Assembly: GCF_028769735.1 (NCBI RefSeq)
Contig: NC_088172.1
Coordinates: forward strand, 62,589,075-62,653,074
Length of the DNA: 64,000 nt
DNA from: Zonotrichia leucophrys gambelii
Lineage: Eukaryota > Chordata > Aves > Passeriformes > Passerellidae
Direction: 5' to 3'
This document shows, in pieces, positions 1-11,031 of this stretch. A program made the translations under genes and the position numbers. Positions within the stretch are counted from its first letter, which is position 1. Every line of letters starts with the position of its first letter. The notes below the pieces were generated by a model. The model had not been told where the DNA came from and made no database searches. It was given only the letters and a program-made list of their open reading frames with translations.

Positions 1-225
1 CTTGTGATGCTTGCAGCTGTCACAACCTATAATGTCATTAATTTTATTCTTGCCATGAATTGTTCTGGATGTCTGTACTTAACTAATAGGAATGAATTGC
101 TGTTTGGGATTAGATATTTCACCAAACTGTAAGCATAAATTAGTTATTAGAAGATTACAGATTACAGGCACAAAATTTTAAAAACTTTCTGATGCAGCTT
201 TTTCTATGGAAAAGTTTTTTAAACA

Positions 226-302
226 CCTAGTCTATCTAGAGTTCTTTAGTAACATCTAAAAAGTTTTTTTAGATGTTACTAAAGAACTCTAGATAGACTT
301 GG
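226..302. repeat. Long near-perfect palindrome in a TARBP1 intron
   Basis: Left arm 229-262 and right arm 266-299 are exact reverse complements (34 bp) around the 3-nt loop GTT at 263-265. Allowing one mismatch (228/300) the stem gains two more pairs (226-227 with 301-302). No terminal features of a known transposon are visible. Confidence 0.97.
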
Positions 303-510
303 GGTCAGGTTTTGAACTCACTAATTTTTTTCATCACCAATGATGAACGGATTTTAAAATTGCACTTCTGGGTATTTTCATGTTGTCTCACTGTAGACAA
401 TTTGATGGCTGTATCTTCCAGATGATGTTTGGTGCTTTTTTATGATTTAGGAATTATCTTTATGTCTAAACAAGTAGAGTTTGATTTTTATTTTTATTCA
501 TATTTTACAG

Positions 511-631
511 TACAAATCGAGATGATCACTTTGTTCGCATTTGTGCTGTTAAATTTCTGTGCTTGTTGGATGGAACAAATATCTTGCATAAGACGTTTAT
601 AGAAGACATTTTCATCAAACTACTTGATAAG
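511..631 (+). CDS. TARBP1: TARBP1 exon (first in window)
   Basis: Follows acceptor ttttacag and ends at donor gtaaaa. The first base completes a codon, then the reading is [20 protein letters not shown]..., part of the HEAT-like region. The exon is 121 nt and ends in phase 0 with the codon for K. Sequence 1-510 is the intron before it. Confidence 0.93.
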
Positions 632-3600
632 GTAAAATTTCTCTTGGTATATAAACGCACTGTTAGTACAACTAGTAAAATGCAAAATACTTACTGTTGA
701 CAGGATGCATTTATTGTTGTTTGTGTAGACTCTAGATTTGCCAAGTAATATTCTTTTCTTTGTTAAGAAACTGAAGTTAATTCAACCAGAATAGTAAAAA
801 TTGCCTTTTGCATTTATTTCTCTCTTTTTAGTGGATATTTTAGTTTCCTGGAACATTATCCAAATTGTAACCATTGTTCCTTTAAGAATCTTCCTTTAGG
901 CTGCATTCTGAAGCACTGCATTTCACTTTAACTATTGCAGACTACCTCTTAAATTGAGAGAACTACTGTCTCCTTAGAATACCTTTATAGATAGAAATGA
1001 TGGAGAAGGTTGGGGTCCAGTTTTTGTTTATATGAGAGCTACTCATGCATTGGCAGGAGTCTAAAGTCAAAATTACTGCAGCTGCTGTTAGAACATGACC
1101 CATACGTTCTGGTACTGTTGAATCCTGCTTTTGTCTGACGAACTAGGAATGTGTGGGTCCCTCATTCCTCGCAATTAAGTACTGCAGAGAAATTATTAAT
1201 ATTTGTGCTGTGAGATCGACCAAGCAGGGAAAAGTGAGCTTTAGTAGATATTTACTTACTTTATTGTTTAATTATAAGCTTCAGAATTTAATTCTTAATA
1301 AATTAAGTAAATATATTTTCCTAAGCTTATGTTCAGTGCTGATCCCAGCTTTGTAGATGATGCTTTCTTAGTACAGGAGAGTGTATTTACATGTATTCAA
1401 ATTTAAAGGAAGAATAGGCTATAAACCTTTTAATTTTCTTTCAGGATGAGCTGGTGTCCAGGTCTAGAACACGCTATTATGCAAACTCTTTGCAGCATAG
1501 AATTAAAAACCGAGTATGGCAGACACTCCTAGTTCTTCTTCCAAAGCTTAACCAGGTATTGCTCTTGACAATTAATTTTTAAATAAATAAATACCTGCCT
1601 ATTTCAAGACCTAATTTGGTGTCATGCAAGCTGCATATGTTAAATTACAGCAGGGTATAAAAGGCATGTAACCTGTGGCTGATGTGGAAGTTCTGTGTTG
1701 TGGAAGTTTTATGTTGCTAAATTCTTTGTGTAAAGTCATGGATTTATCATGCATTTCTAGAGGACACTGCAAACTGATTCTTAGATTTGTGAATTTTAGG
1801 AGGCCAGATTGTTCCTGTTAAAGCTAACTAAAAGTTTGTGCTGACTATCTGATTAAAAGCTTTTCATTTAGTAAAAAAGTTGCTAGTTTATAAACAGTCA
1901 AGAAATTGACAAGTGTTACTTTCATCAAATGCTGCTTCATAAGAAAATATTTGAGAAGTATAATAAAGAAATTAGATGGTTTTAAAATGCTTTCATTTGC
2001 ATCTTGAAAAATATATCTAATACTATGATAAAGGTGGGAATGTTCTTTTATTTAATTTTTTTTTCTTCATGGAAATAACTCTAATAATATACTAAAGGAT
2101 TGCCTGATTTTGTTTTCTCAGAATTTTTTGAGTGGAACTCTTGACAGAGTTTTTCAGGCTGGATTCAGTAATAATCAGGCATCTGTGAAATACTTCATAG
2201 AATGGATTGTTATCTTGACTCTACATAAATATCCCCAATTCCTTGATAAATTCTGGGATTGCTTTTGCTATGTAAGTAAGACCTTTGGCATTCATTTGAA
2301 GAGTAATTTGAACAGGGAGGGTACAGTTTGTCACCCCATTCCTTATTTTTTGTGTGTTCCAGTCTTCCTTTAAAAGCAGAGGGCTGCTGAGCAGTTTAGC
2401 TTGTGAGTCTGAGCAATAATCTGAGACACCTAAAAACGGCCAAAGAAAAATCATTTCTTCTGTGGAGAGATTTCCTTTAATGATGTTTTATTCTGGGCAG
2501 AGTGGAGCTGGCATAGTGAGTCAAGACTAGTCCAGTATAAGAGCCATCAGGACCACATAGACACCCTAGATCCTGGGTCTGGAGGTCTAAATTACTTGTG
2601 GTTTCCACAGCCCACCTTTGTCTATTTTATCATTTTTGTCCCATCCTCTTTGTCAGCGAGAACATGACTTGTATAATACATATTCAATTTGCAGCTTTTA
2701 GTATGGACTTCTCTCACGGTGGAGTTCTGTAATGAGATTTTAGAACTGGAGCAGGGTTTGAGTGATGATACCCAAAAGTTGTGAAAGGGTTGGCTGAGGA
2801 GAGCTGAGTGTTTCAAAATTCATTCCAAAAGCTTGGGCTGTTGGAATTGCTGTCCTTTTAGCAGATGATAATTTGTTGGATCAAAGTGATTTCATGCTGA
2901 TAATAACAAATGTACTATCACAGTGAGCCCATTCAAACCATCAGAGCAAGCAGAAAACACGTAGATTTATGAGAAGGGAATACAGATTGCATTTTCAGAG
3001 GCTCTCCTGGTGTTGAGGAATGCATTTAGTGCAGGTGGCTCAGTGTGCAACTGCAGTGTGAGCTGCAGATTGAGCTCTGGGTAGTGGGAGCCTCAGGCAA
3101 GAGGCTGTAGAATGGTGCTGACCTTTTGCATTCCTGGGGAATACAGTGAACTTGGGTTGAATTTTAGCTCACTTGTACCACTATGTACTTCATTCTGTCT
3201 GATGTGTTAGGAAAATGCAAATAACATGTTAGGAAGAACTAAATCCTAATAATATTGACCTTGTATTAGCAGAAATTTGGCTGTGGAAACAAGTAGATTT
3301 TTAATAGTGTCAATATTATTGCATGTGCCGAACATAGTGTGAAAATGCATAAAAGTATAAAAGTATATCTCTTGTTCCATTCCTTTTTACTTACTACATA
3401 CTTTTACTACTACTTTTTTACTTTAGGATGAAGAAAAGCTTAAAAAAAGCATCTGCACATTTTTATCAGTGTTGGCCCACTTTGACATCATTCTTCAAAA
3501 TACCTCAGAGAAGGTACTTTTCTCTAAGAGTGTTCATTCTTTATTCACCTCCAGTGCTTATACAGAGTTCTGAATTGAAAATAGACTGCCAAAATGTTTA

Positions 3601-6600
3601 AGTATCTCTTTAATACCTACTTCCTACTAAGGTATCCTTTGTGATGCAAAACACCAACTCTTCCTGTCACCTCTATAAAATATTGGACTTTGGAAAATTA
3701 GCTAGCTTAGCAGGTGTTCTGGTTACATAGAGCCTGATTACCTGTGAGATTTTCTAGAATAGCAACCTCAGTTTTACATAAACATGTGGATGCACCTGGG
3801 TTTGTTGTTCTTGCTACTCTTTTAATCAGAAATAAGTTGACGTTTCCTTGTAGGCAGAATAATGATTTTTAGAGCAAATGAATACCTTTTCAAAGAACAA
3901 GTGAGGCTGTAGGTTTTGTCCTGATGAGATGGAATGAAGGAAATTATATTAATTTTAAAGCTTTGTGATTTCCAAAAGGATATCTTTTGAGGAGCTTTTT
4001 CTTGGGCCAGTCATAACTTCTGAATTGTACATTAAGACTTAACATAAAAGAAGCTTCTTTGTCTGTTTCTTTAGAAGCCAGCTTTGAAGAAAGCCCTCCT
4101 AGTTGTTCTGCAGTGGTGCTTCAGCCATAATTTCAGCGTTCGACTTTATGCATTAATTGCCCTTAAAAAAATCTGGGCTATGTGCAGAATGCTGCATGTG
4201 GAAGAATTTGAAGCTCTGACACCAGTTATTGAATCTAGCCTTCAACAAGTGGAAAACATGCATGGCACAGGGTTAGTAATGCAGCTTCACATTGTTCTTC
4301 TGAGCCATTTGCAGCAAGTTACATTTTCTAAAATGGCACTTGGTAATTTTTATGGGGGTTTTTATTACTATTTAAAAAGAAGTTGGTATGGGGAGACACG
4401 ATACAGAAAAAAAGCAGCAAAGGGAAGAGTCTTGACTTAGTTGGTTTTTTTTAACAGCTAAAATCTGACACTGAACCATCCAATTTCCATGGGATACTTC
4501 TTGCCAAACTCATTCCTTTTGGTAATAGAATTTGGAGACGTGTCTTTCTTTTGGGCCTTTCTTGAAACATGAGTAAAGCTTATTTTCTGAATGCTGTAAT
4601 TTTTTAAAAATGGGCCCTTACTTAATTGTTGAAGTATTTTCTTTCCTGTACAAGATACAGTAAATAAATTAGGTTGCCTTGTGCCAATCTTACAATTGAA
4701 TTTTTCAATTTAATTTCCTTTGCTTTTTAAATGTATCTTGCATTACTTTCTGCACTTGCAGGAATGCCAGAAGGAACTGGCAGCGAATCCAAGATCACTT
4801 CTTCTTTGCAACGTTTCATCCAGTTGAGGATTATAGTCTAGAGGCAAGACCACACTATTTGTCTCGTTTTGCAATTGTATTTTTATCTTTTTTGGTATCT
4901 TCTAATGTGGGATGAAATTATCAACTATTATTCATTTAAACCCCCAAAAATTACTTCATCCAGATTGTGATGGGCTTTAAACTGAGATTGCATCTTAATT
5001 TTTCTACTTGATACTGTGTTAAAAACCCAGGTCAGTTAGGAAGAGGTATGTGTGATGAATGTGCCTATCTGTGGGAATTAATCAGGTTTTATATTTGTGA
5101 CTGGAAAGGTTCATTCTAGTAACTGAACAGCATCTACTTAGTTGAGGTAGTTTATTAGGATTTTTAAGGTATCTGTTCCCAGAAGTTACTTGAGGTTGCT
5201 TAGCTGGATTGTTTGATGTGAAAGGGATAGAGATACATCACTTCCAGAGCACCTTTTTCAGCCACCTTTTTTGATATAGGTCAGATAACTAACAGCTGAA
5301 TAAACATTTTCATCATTGAAAATGGAAGGAAGGCAAAAATAAGGGTGCAGATAAATAGACATAGAAGAACTAAGGTCAAAATACAAGATATTCATGGATA
5401 TGAATATCTTTTATGTTTTTGCAGAAACAGTGCCATCTTTGACAAAAGAAATTTTTTCTTCTTTTAACTGTTGTTCTGTGAAATCTTTTTGTGAACACAA
5501 ATATGCTAAACAGTAGAAAGTAGAAGTCCTTAACAGGAGGAAAAAACCCAACAAAGGGAGACTAATACTTATGAAGCATTTAAATGTATTCAGGGTGCAT
5601 TTTCACCTTTGTCTTGAAGGGCACATTGGGATAAACAAAAAGTCTGGATTTTAAAGTCTTTGACTTGCTCAGTCTTTCCCTTGGGATATGTGTTTTTTCC
5701 TCCTCAATAAATCGTGGTTAGTTAGATGTATTGGTTTTGCTGAGCTGGATTTTACCACTAGATCTTAAAGCTTTCAACTATTTTTCTTTTGACATTAAAT
5801 AAATCCTTTACTAGAAAGTTCTAAGAGTATTTGACAACTCTTCAGTGTTACACATACAAGATTTCCTCTAGACCCTTGTGCTGAGAAGCATAGTGTTAAT
5901 TCTTTGGTATTCTAGAATTTCAGTACATTAATCAGTGCAGATCCTCAGGAAAAGTTTAATTAGACAGTAAGTCTAGACTTATGGAAGTTTTGGCTAGCAC
6001 TATAAGTAAAGTTATGAATATTGAGAGATATACTGGTAAGCTGTATGAAATACCAAGAAAAAAAGTATTAAAAGCATAGGAGGTTAGATAGTCGACATGT
6101 TCCATTAATTATCTATTTTTGCTTGCTTTAGTGACACTCTGCTGATAACACTGTGTTCCATTGCAGACAATATTTTACATCCTTCCCCGCCTTTCAGAGC
6201 TGGCTGAGGATGAATGGATCTCCCTCTCTAGATTTGACAGATTCACTGACATTCCTTGGCCAGCAGCGTTTCAGTGGTGCCATTCCCGAACGGAGCTTCG
6301 TGAGCTGAAACCAAGTGACTGGGCTCAGCAAGACATGGGTAAAATAGAGCTAATCTGCATAAATTGTAATTATTGGTATTCAGCCTGACCTCTGGTTTTC
6401 AGCTGAAGTAAACTTGCAGAAGTGAGCAGAATATGTCCCATAAAATAATAGTAGATCATGAATGGTATCTCCAGTATCACCATTTGGATTATCTTCTTTT
6501 TTGAAGCACTAGTTTCACTCCCACTTGCATATCCATATGAATGTACAATTTATTGTTACAGGTTCACATCTGGCTGAAGCAGACAGCCAGACAGAGTGGA

Positions 6601-9600
6601 CTGATGTTCAGAAGAAGATTATACCCTGGAAGAACAGTACTCCTAGTTTAGACTTGGAAATGGCATTTCAGGATCGTGCTGCTAAACTTGGCAAATCAAA
6701 CAGCAGATTGATTGTGGTGGCTTCACTTATTGATAAACCTACCAATTTAGGAGGTAAGGTTGATTGCACGTAGTCAAACTTTTATTTTAGACCTTGGAGC
6801 ACACTTAGAGAACAAAAGTTAATTTCATATTATTTTGATAATTAGAAAATTATTTAAGTACTGCTCAGGAGAATAGATCATTATCCTGAAAGAAACTGGT
6901 AGCCAAAGAAAGGAGTCTTCTACAGTTACATTTTGAGGAAAAAGAAAAGAACTTACACATAGCATGCATTAACTAAGTAGAATTTTGCTGTAAATCATGC
7001 TCAGTTTCTTGATAATTCTGTATTTGCTACAGTTGAGTTTTTCAACTGTGTGTGCAATTAAAGGGAATTCTTTGCTTTTGCATTTTTTTTCTGTAACAAT
7101 TAAACCAAATCTTGTAAACCTACAAGATTCTCATGTCTGTTGGACAGCAGGGCCCCATTTCCCCATTAAAACTGCCTTCACGATGTGTCGGCTATGACAT
7201 AATAAATCCTGCAAATACTTTATTGCCATTTGTGTTTGATGTTAGCAGTTTCAGTAACTGCAGTGGGTAATGAAAAGCCCACAGGCTATTATTGCTGTCT
7301 GCACTCCAATGCTGTGATGTGTCATCCTCTGTCATTTAACAGGTGTGGATGTGTCAAACCATCCAGCCTTGCTAAGGCTTGGACACCTAACTCCTTACTT
7401 CGTATAATTAGTATTGTAAAAGCATGTTTTCAAGACACAGTGCTTTTCTAATTTTTATATTTCTGCTAAATTGCAAAACACTTTTTTCCTGTAATTCATA
7501 TGGAACAAGGTGTGGCTTGGAAGACCTGAAATTAATTAAAAATAGATAACTAAAGTAGCCATTTCTCTTCTGCATTCTTTGTCATTTTCACTCGGTGTTC
7601 TGGCTTGGTGTTTAGTTTCTACACAAAAATAGCTTTATTTCTTGTTTTTGTAGGTTTATGTCGTACAAGTGAAATATTTGGGGCATCTGCACTAGTTGTT
7701 GGCAGTCTTCATTACATACAGGATAAGCAGTTTCAGCATCTGAGTGTTTCTGCAGAGCAGTGGCTCCCCCTTGTCGAGGTGAATGGAAACGTTTTAATAG
7801 CTAAAAAATGTGCTCAGAATCTTCTGTTTGTCCGATGCATAGTTCAGAGCCTTACATTTTTAACTTGAAAAAAATATCTTTTTGTTTAATGGAAGCTCCT
7901 GCTGTTACCTCTGACACTTAATCTTGTATGTTTTGGGTCAACCTTATAAAAAAGAATTTAGAAAATACTTGCAATTTGTTATTGCTGTGATGCGCTGATT
8001 ATGTGAGTTGTAATTGTTACGTCTTTGTTCATGGTATTTGTGAGGGTATTTTGTGCCATTAACTTTTTGTGCTACTGCTGAAAAGCTTTTAAAATGTTAA
8101 GCTATTTATATGGATGGAGTCTTTGGGGATGAAAGTCATTTATCTTAAAAAGTGTCCAAGTAAATTGTTGTGGTTTTTTTTACAATAATTTCAGAAGTTT
8201 ACAAAAGGTGATATTTATATATTTTTGTATTTCTCTCTACTTTTAATGCACAGGTGAAACCATCTCAGCTAGTTGATTATTTACAGGAGAAAAAAACAGA
8301 AGGCTACACTATTATTGGTGTGGAGCAAACAGCTAAAAGTTTTGATCTCACAGAATATTGCTTCCCAGAGAAATCACTATTATTGCTGGGGTAAGAGCAC
8401 ACACTGTTTTGTAAACCTACCTCTTGCAGTCCATCCCTTTCTCTAGTCAAGAGTTTGATCACATGAAAACCAAGTGACACTGGTGAAGGTGATTCTGGAA
8501 TGGGAAATGATCATGGAAAGAGCAGTCCTTGGCTTTGTGTGCTAAAGTATTGCTATCTACTGAATGACCCTTCTCATATTTAACAACCAATGGAACACCT
8601 TTTAATAAGGAGTGGAGGTAGCAACAGCATGGGTTGTATTTTTCTGGGAGTGCTGAAGACACCTTCTGTTCAGTTTTGTTTGGGGCCCTGTGTGTGTGGG
8701 CTGTGAGCTCAGTGAGGAGGAAGCTGGGTTTGCCCTACTGAGCTGGGTGAGGAGGGCTGGAGCAGACTGAGTGGGCATGGCTGGGAGGTGATTTAAAACA
8801 TCAGGATGAGAGGCACAAGGTGAAGTAGCAAGTTTCTGCAGTACAAGCAGAGCTTGGGACAACTTCAGAGAAAAGCAGTTATCAGTTTCTATAAGCAGAC
8901 AAGCCTCAGATGTGATACAAAGGGGGAGAGGCTACTTAAAGAAATCTGCAGTAAAGCACATAGCAGTGAGAAAGCTCCTGATATTGCAGGGCTACTGAGT
9001 GAGACCAGGAAGAAGGGCCTGGCTATCCTCTTAGGACAAAGATTTTTTTCAACTTTTTTCATGTAGCTTGTCTTCAGAATGGAGTGCTCATAATCACTTT
9101 GTTCTATTCTAATTAAAAATAATAGTTTTAATTACCAGTCAACTTCAGTATTCTCTGGTGTGTTCAGTTTGGACATTCCTTTGTGCCAAGACTGGAATGT
9201 AAAGTGGGCAGTTAAATTTTCCTGCTGTGCCAGCAGCTTCATACCATGGTGATTTCACTATAGATGGTTTAAAAACAAAAGCAGAGTCTTTATGCTGGGT
9301 GCTCAGCTATTGCTTGGCCAGTGAACTGAAAACAGTCTTCCACCAAGTTTTTTATATCAAAAGTTAAGTCAGCTCCCTCCACGTTTTCTTTGTAATGTAT
9401 TACTGTTTTTAAACAATTTCTTGTCATCAGAAGTGACAAGAAATTGTGCCTTACCCCGTAGGCAGATGTGGCATTTGCCAAGAGGCGTTTGGATGCTGTT
9501 TTGACATTTGTATTTTTTGCTTTCTGGAACACACATGCCCTCTCTCAGATGCGAGTTACTGTTTCTTCTTTCCTAGAAACGAACATGAAGGAATCCCAGC

Positions 9601-9742
9601 CAACCTGATTCACCACCTGGATGTCTGTGTGGAAATTCCTCAGCAGGGCATCATCCGGTCCCTCAATGTCCATGTGAGCGGGGCTCTGCTGATCTGGGAG
9701 TACACAAGACAACAAGTGATCAAGCAAAAACAGCAGCAATGA
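511..9742 (+). CDS. TARBP1: TARBP1, 3' part of gene (eleven coding exons, C-terminal 512 residues)
   Basis: TARBP1 (yeast Trm3 relative) is a SAM-dependent SpoU/TrmH-class 2'-O-methyltransferase that modifies G18 of tRNAs; the name comes from HIV TAR RNA binding. Exons seen: 511-631, 1445-1555, 2122-2271, 3427-3513, 4075-4271, 4762-4843, 6167-6338, 6562-6753, 7654-7778, 8254-8390 and 9577-9742. Together they give 1540 nt that stay in one frame and end at TGA 9740-9742. Residues 1-250 of this fragment look like the HEAT/ARM-type helical region. The methyltransferase domain follows, with motif 1 at about residues 356-375 ([16 protein letters not shown]), motif 2 at about 454-466 (LLLLGNEHEGIP) and motif 3 at about 480-500 ([14 protein letters not shown]). 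The human protein is about 1620 aa, so roughly two thirds of the gene lies upstream of the window. The domain motifs and near-identity to remembered human TARBP1 make the call firm. Confidence 0.97.
1445..1555 (+). CDS. TARBP1: TARBP1 exon
   Basis: A phase-0 exon of 37 codons between acceptor ctttcag and donor gtattg. It encodes [19 protein letters not shown] and onward to [10 protein letters not shown], closely matching the human protein segment that precedes the next exon. Confidence 0.95.
2122..2271 (+). CDS. TARBP1: TARBP1 exon
   Basis: A phase-0 exon of 50 codons between acceptor gttttctcag and a strong donor gtaagt. It encodes [19 protein letters not shown]... ending KFWDCFCY, a helical-repeat segment. 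Confidence 0.95.
3427..3513 (+). CDS. TARBP1: TARBP1 exon
   Basis: A phase-0 exon of 29 codons between acceptor ctttag and donor gtactt, encoding [20 protein letters not shown] and onward to NTSEK. It joins the flanking exons without a frame break. Confidence 0.93.
4075..4271 (+). CDS. TARBP1: TARBP1 exon
   Basis: 197 nt between acceptor tttctttag and donor gttagt. It encodes [20 protein letters not shown]... through [16 protein letters not shown]; the last two bases (GG) are completed by the next exon. An ORF continues into the intron to 4440, but family alignment places the splice at 4271. Confidence 0.95.
4762..4843 (+). CDS. TARBP1: TARBP1 exon with GC donor
   Basis: 82 nt after acceptor cacttgcag, encoding [20 protein letters not shown] and ending ...YSLE. 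The frame can only be joined to the next exon (TIFYILPRL) if the intron starts GCAAGA at 4844, so this is a GC-AG intron. The flanking bases AG|GCAAGA fit the known GC-donor consensus. Confidence 0.93.
5385..5410. repeat. 11-bp perfect inverted repeat in a TARBP1 intron
   Basis: AAGATATTCAT, 4-nt spacer GGAT, then its exact complement ATGAATATCTT. Confidence 0.85.
6167..6338 (+). CDS. TARBP1: TARBP1 exon
   Basis: 172 nt between acceptor ttgcag and donor gtaaaa, encoding [20 protein letters not shown]... and ending WAQQDMG, with the Gly codon split 1|2. This is the linker leading into the catalytic domain. Confidence 0.95.
6562..6753 (+). CDS. TARBP1: TARBP1 exon, start of methyltransferase domain
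   Basis: 192 nt between acceptor ttgttacag and donor gtaagg. It encodes [20 protein letters not shown]... and ends with [16 protein letters not shown], which is SpoU/TrmH motif 1 with its conserved Asn and the start of the trefoil-knot fold. Confidence 0.96.
7654..7778 (+). CDS. TARBP1: TARBP1 exon, methyltransferase domain
   Basis: 125 nt between acceptor tttttgtag and donor gtgaat. It encodes [20 protein letters not shown] and ends EQWLPLVE. The Arg of LCRT corresponds to the conserved Arg of SpoU motif 1. Confidence 0.96.
8254..8390 (+). CDS. TARBP1: TARBP1 exon, methyltransferase domain
   Basis: 137 nt between acceptor aatgcacag and donor gtaaga, encoding [20 protein letters not shown]... 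through [10 protein letters not shown]. The end of this exon starts motif 2, which continues into the final exon across a split Gly codon. Confidence 0.96.
9413..9447. repeat. 14-bp perfect inverted repeat in the last TARBP1 intron
   Basis: ACAATTTCTTGTCA (9413-9426), 7-nt loop, exact complement at 9434-9447, about 130 nt upstream of the terminal exon. Confidence 0.92.
9577..9742 (+). CDS. TARBP1: TARBP1 terminal coding exon
   Basis: Follows acceptor ctttcctag. It encodes [20 protein letters not shown] (end of motif 2) and [20 protein letters not shown] (motif 3, SAM binding in the deep knot), then a short basic tail ending QQ and stop TGA at 9740-9742. The C-terminal tail after WEYTRQQ is variable between species. 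Confidence 0.97.
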
Positions 9743-9955
9743 CTGCCCAGAGTCTGGTGCCTTACTGTACAGCTGGATGGCTTCCTACGGTGCTACCACG
9801 TGAAGTTCTGGATAGATGAGATACAAACTCAGGGTGAAAGAGGATTCTCAACTTTGCATGTTCTGTTCTCTCCAGTGTTCAGAGTGACTTTTAAATGCCT
9901 TAATACTTTACCTCCTTAAATTGTTGCATTGGAAATAAATGCTATTTATATTGCA
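9743..9955 (+). other. TARBP1: TARBP1 3' UTR
   Basis: Non-coding stretch after the TARBP1 stop up to about 16 nt past the first AATAAA. The exact cleavage point is not visible and is inferred from the signal position. A longer form could use the signal at 10244-10249. Confidence 0.65.
9934..9939 (+). terminator. TARBP1: TARBP1 poly(A) signal
   Basis: Canonical AATAAA 192 nt after the stop codon, followed within 25-35 nt by GT-rich sequence (ggtgtatgtg then a T run), a good downstream element. Confidence 0.75.
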
Positions 9956-10243
9956 AGTGGTGTATGTGTTTTTTTTCTGCTGAATGTCAGCACAGTACTG
10001 TGGACAATCTGAAATTCAAAACACAGGATTTTTACTGCAGGAACTTCAGTTGTGGTGACTGTGCTTGAAATTGAATTTGTGCCTTTAACCATAGTATTAA
10101 ATGATTCCAGCACCTAGATATACTAGGTTATATGACTTTTGGAAGGTAACTCCACTTACATAATTACATTCAATCCTGCTCCTTGTTTAAATGTCTTCTA
10201 CAGCCACATTTATTAATCCTGCTGTAAACAGTCTGTACCTTTA

Positions 10244-10249
10244 AATAAA
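10244..10249 (+). terminator. TARBP1: Possible distal TARBP1 poly(A) signal
   Basis: A second canonical AATAAA on the + strand, 310 nt beyond the first and before the inferred 3' end of COA6. Use is unproven. Confidence 0.35.
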
Positions 10250-10530
10250 GCTGCATCACTAAGGTAATCCAATTCTACAAAAGGCCATAATGTGAGAATT
10301 GTCATAAATCACTGGACATATTCTAGTAGAGATACTGACTGAAAACCTATCACCAGTGTAAAAATTCCTATTGCTTAAAAAAAAAAAAGAGCATCCTTCA
10401 AAAAGTGAATTACATATCACATGCACAGGATGCTTTACGTCTCCTAATGACCACTGTTGTGTAAGTTAATATCTGACTTAAACTGTATTTTAAAACACTT
10501 TGAAATACTTGGTAAATTACAATTACACAT

Positions 10531-10536
10531 TTTATT
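10531..10536 (-). terminator. COA6: Candidate COA6 poly(A) signal
   Basis: TTTATT on the + strand is AATAAA on the - strand, 400 nt downstream of the COA6 stop. Another TTTATT lies near 10670, closer to the stop, so alternative ends are possible. Confidence 0.5.
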
Positions 10537-10935
10537 ATACAACCCACTGTTTTCGACAAAAAAGGCAAGTTGGAATGGACTTTTTTAATTTAGGAAAAGG
10601 GGTGGATCACTTACAGAAAAACAATTTCATTTTCTCTTTGGAATATGTACATAGCAGTATTAAATAATCATTTATTCCTGTGAAATAATTTTACTAATTA
10701 TACATTCAAACCCTTAAATTTATGAACAGCCCTGCACCACATTTCTTTGACTTTAACTCATCAAAAAGCTGTCCATGACCCCTTTTTTAGCAGTCATGTC
10801 AGACCTGGCAACAAGAAGAGCAGTCTGCATCTCAGGGAGACTGCTACATTGAGTTCTTGCACTCAAGCAGCTTCTGTTGCTTTCTCTGGCTTCTTCCTCC
10901 TCTAGTTAGTCAGACTTGATTTGAGAGCAGAGTTC

Positions 10936-11031
10936 CTAAGCCTTTCCAGCAGCTTCTGGAGGACTATACCCTTCTGTTTCAAGCTTCTTTTTGTATTTTA
11001 AAAAGTCTCTTCTTTTGTCAAAGTGTTTAAC
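10936..11031 (-). CDS. COA6: COA6 terminal coding exon
   Basis: 31 codons and TAG after acceptor tttaaacag on the - strand. It encodes VKHFDKRRDFLKYKKKLETE followed by a short tail GYSPPEAAGKA. The charged DKRRD-LK-KKK helix matches the human C-terminal helix. Confidence 0.95.
   Translation of the reverse strand, partial: VKHFDKRRDFLKYKKKLETEGYSPPEAAGKA

Larger units (their letters stand above)
632..9576 (+). other. TARBP1: TARBP1 introns within the window
   Basis: Ten introns (and 1-510, the tail of an eleventh) of roughly 200 to 1,900 nt, AT-rich, with ordinary GT-AG ends except the GC-AG intron at 4844-6166. Two inverted repeats are listed separately and a third lies in 1-510. No transposon or small RNA gene was recognised. 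ORFs such as 8602-8862 on the - strand have no coding support. Confidence 0.8.

Noticed and set aside
4272..4440. Extension of the TARBP1 exon ORF past 4271
   Set aside because: The extension is intronic: the GG|gttagt donor and the next exon restore the conserved MHGTG-NARRNW sequence.
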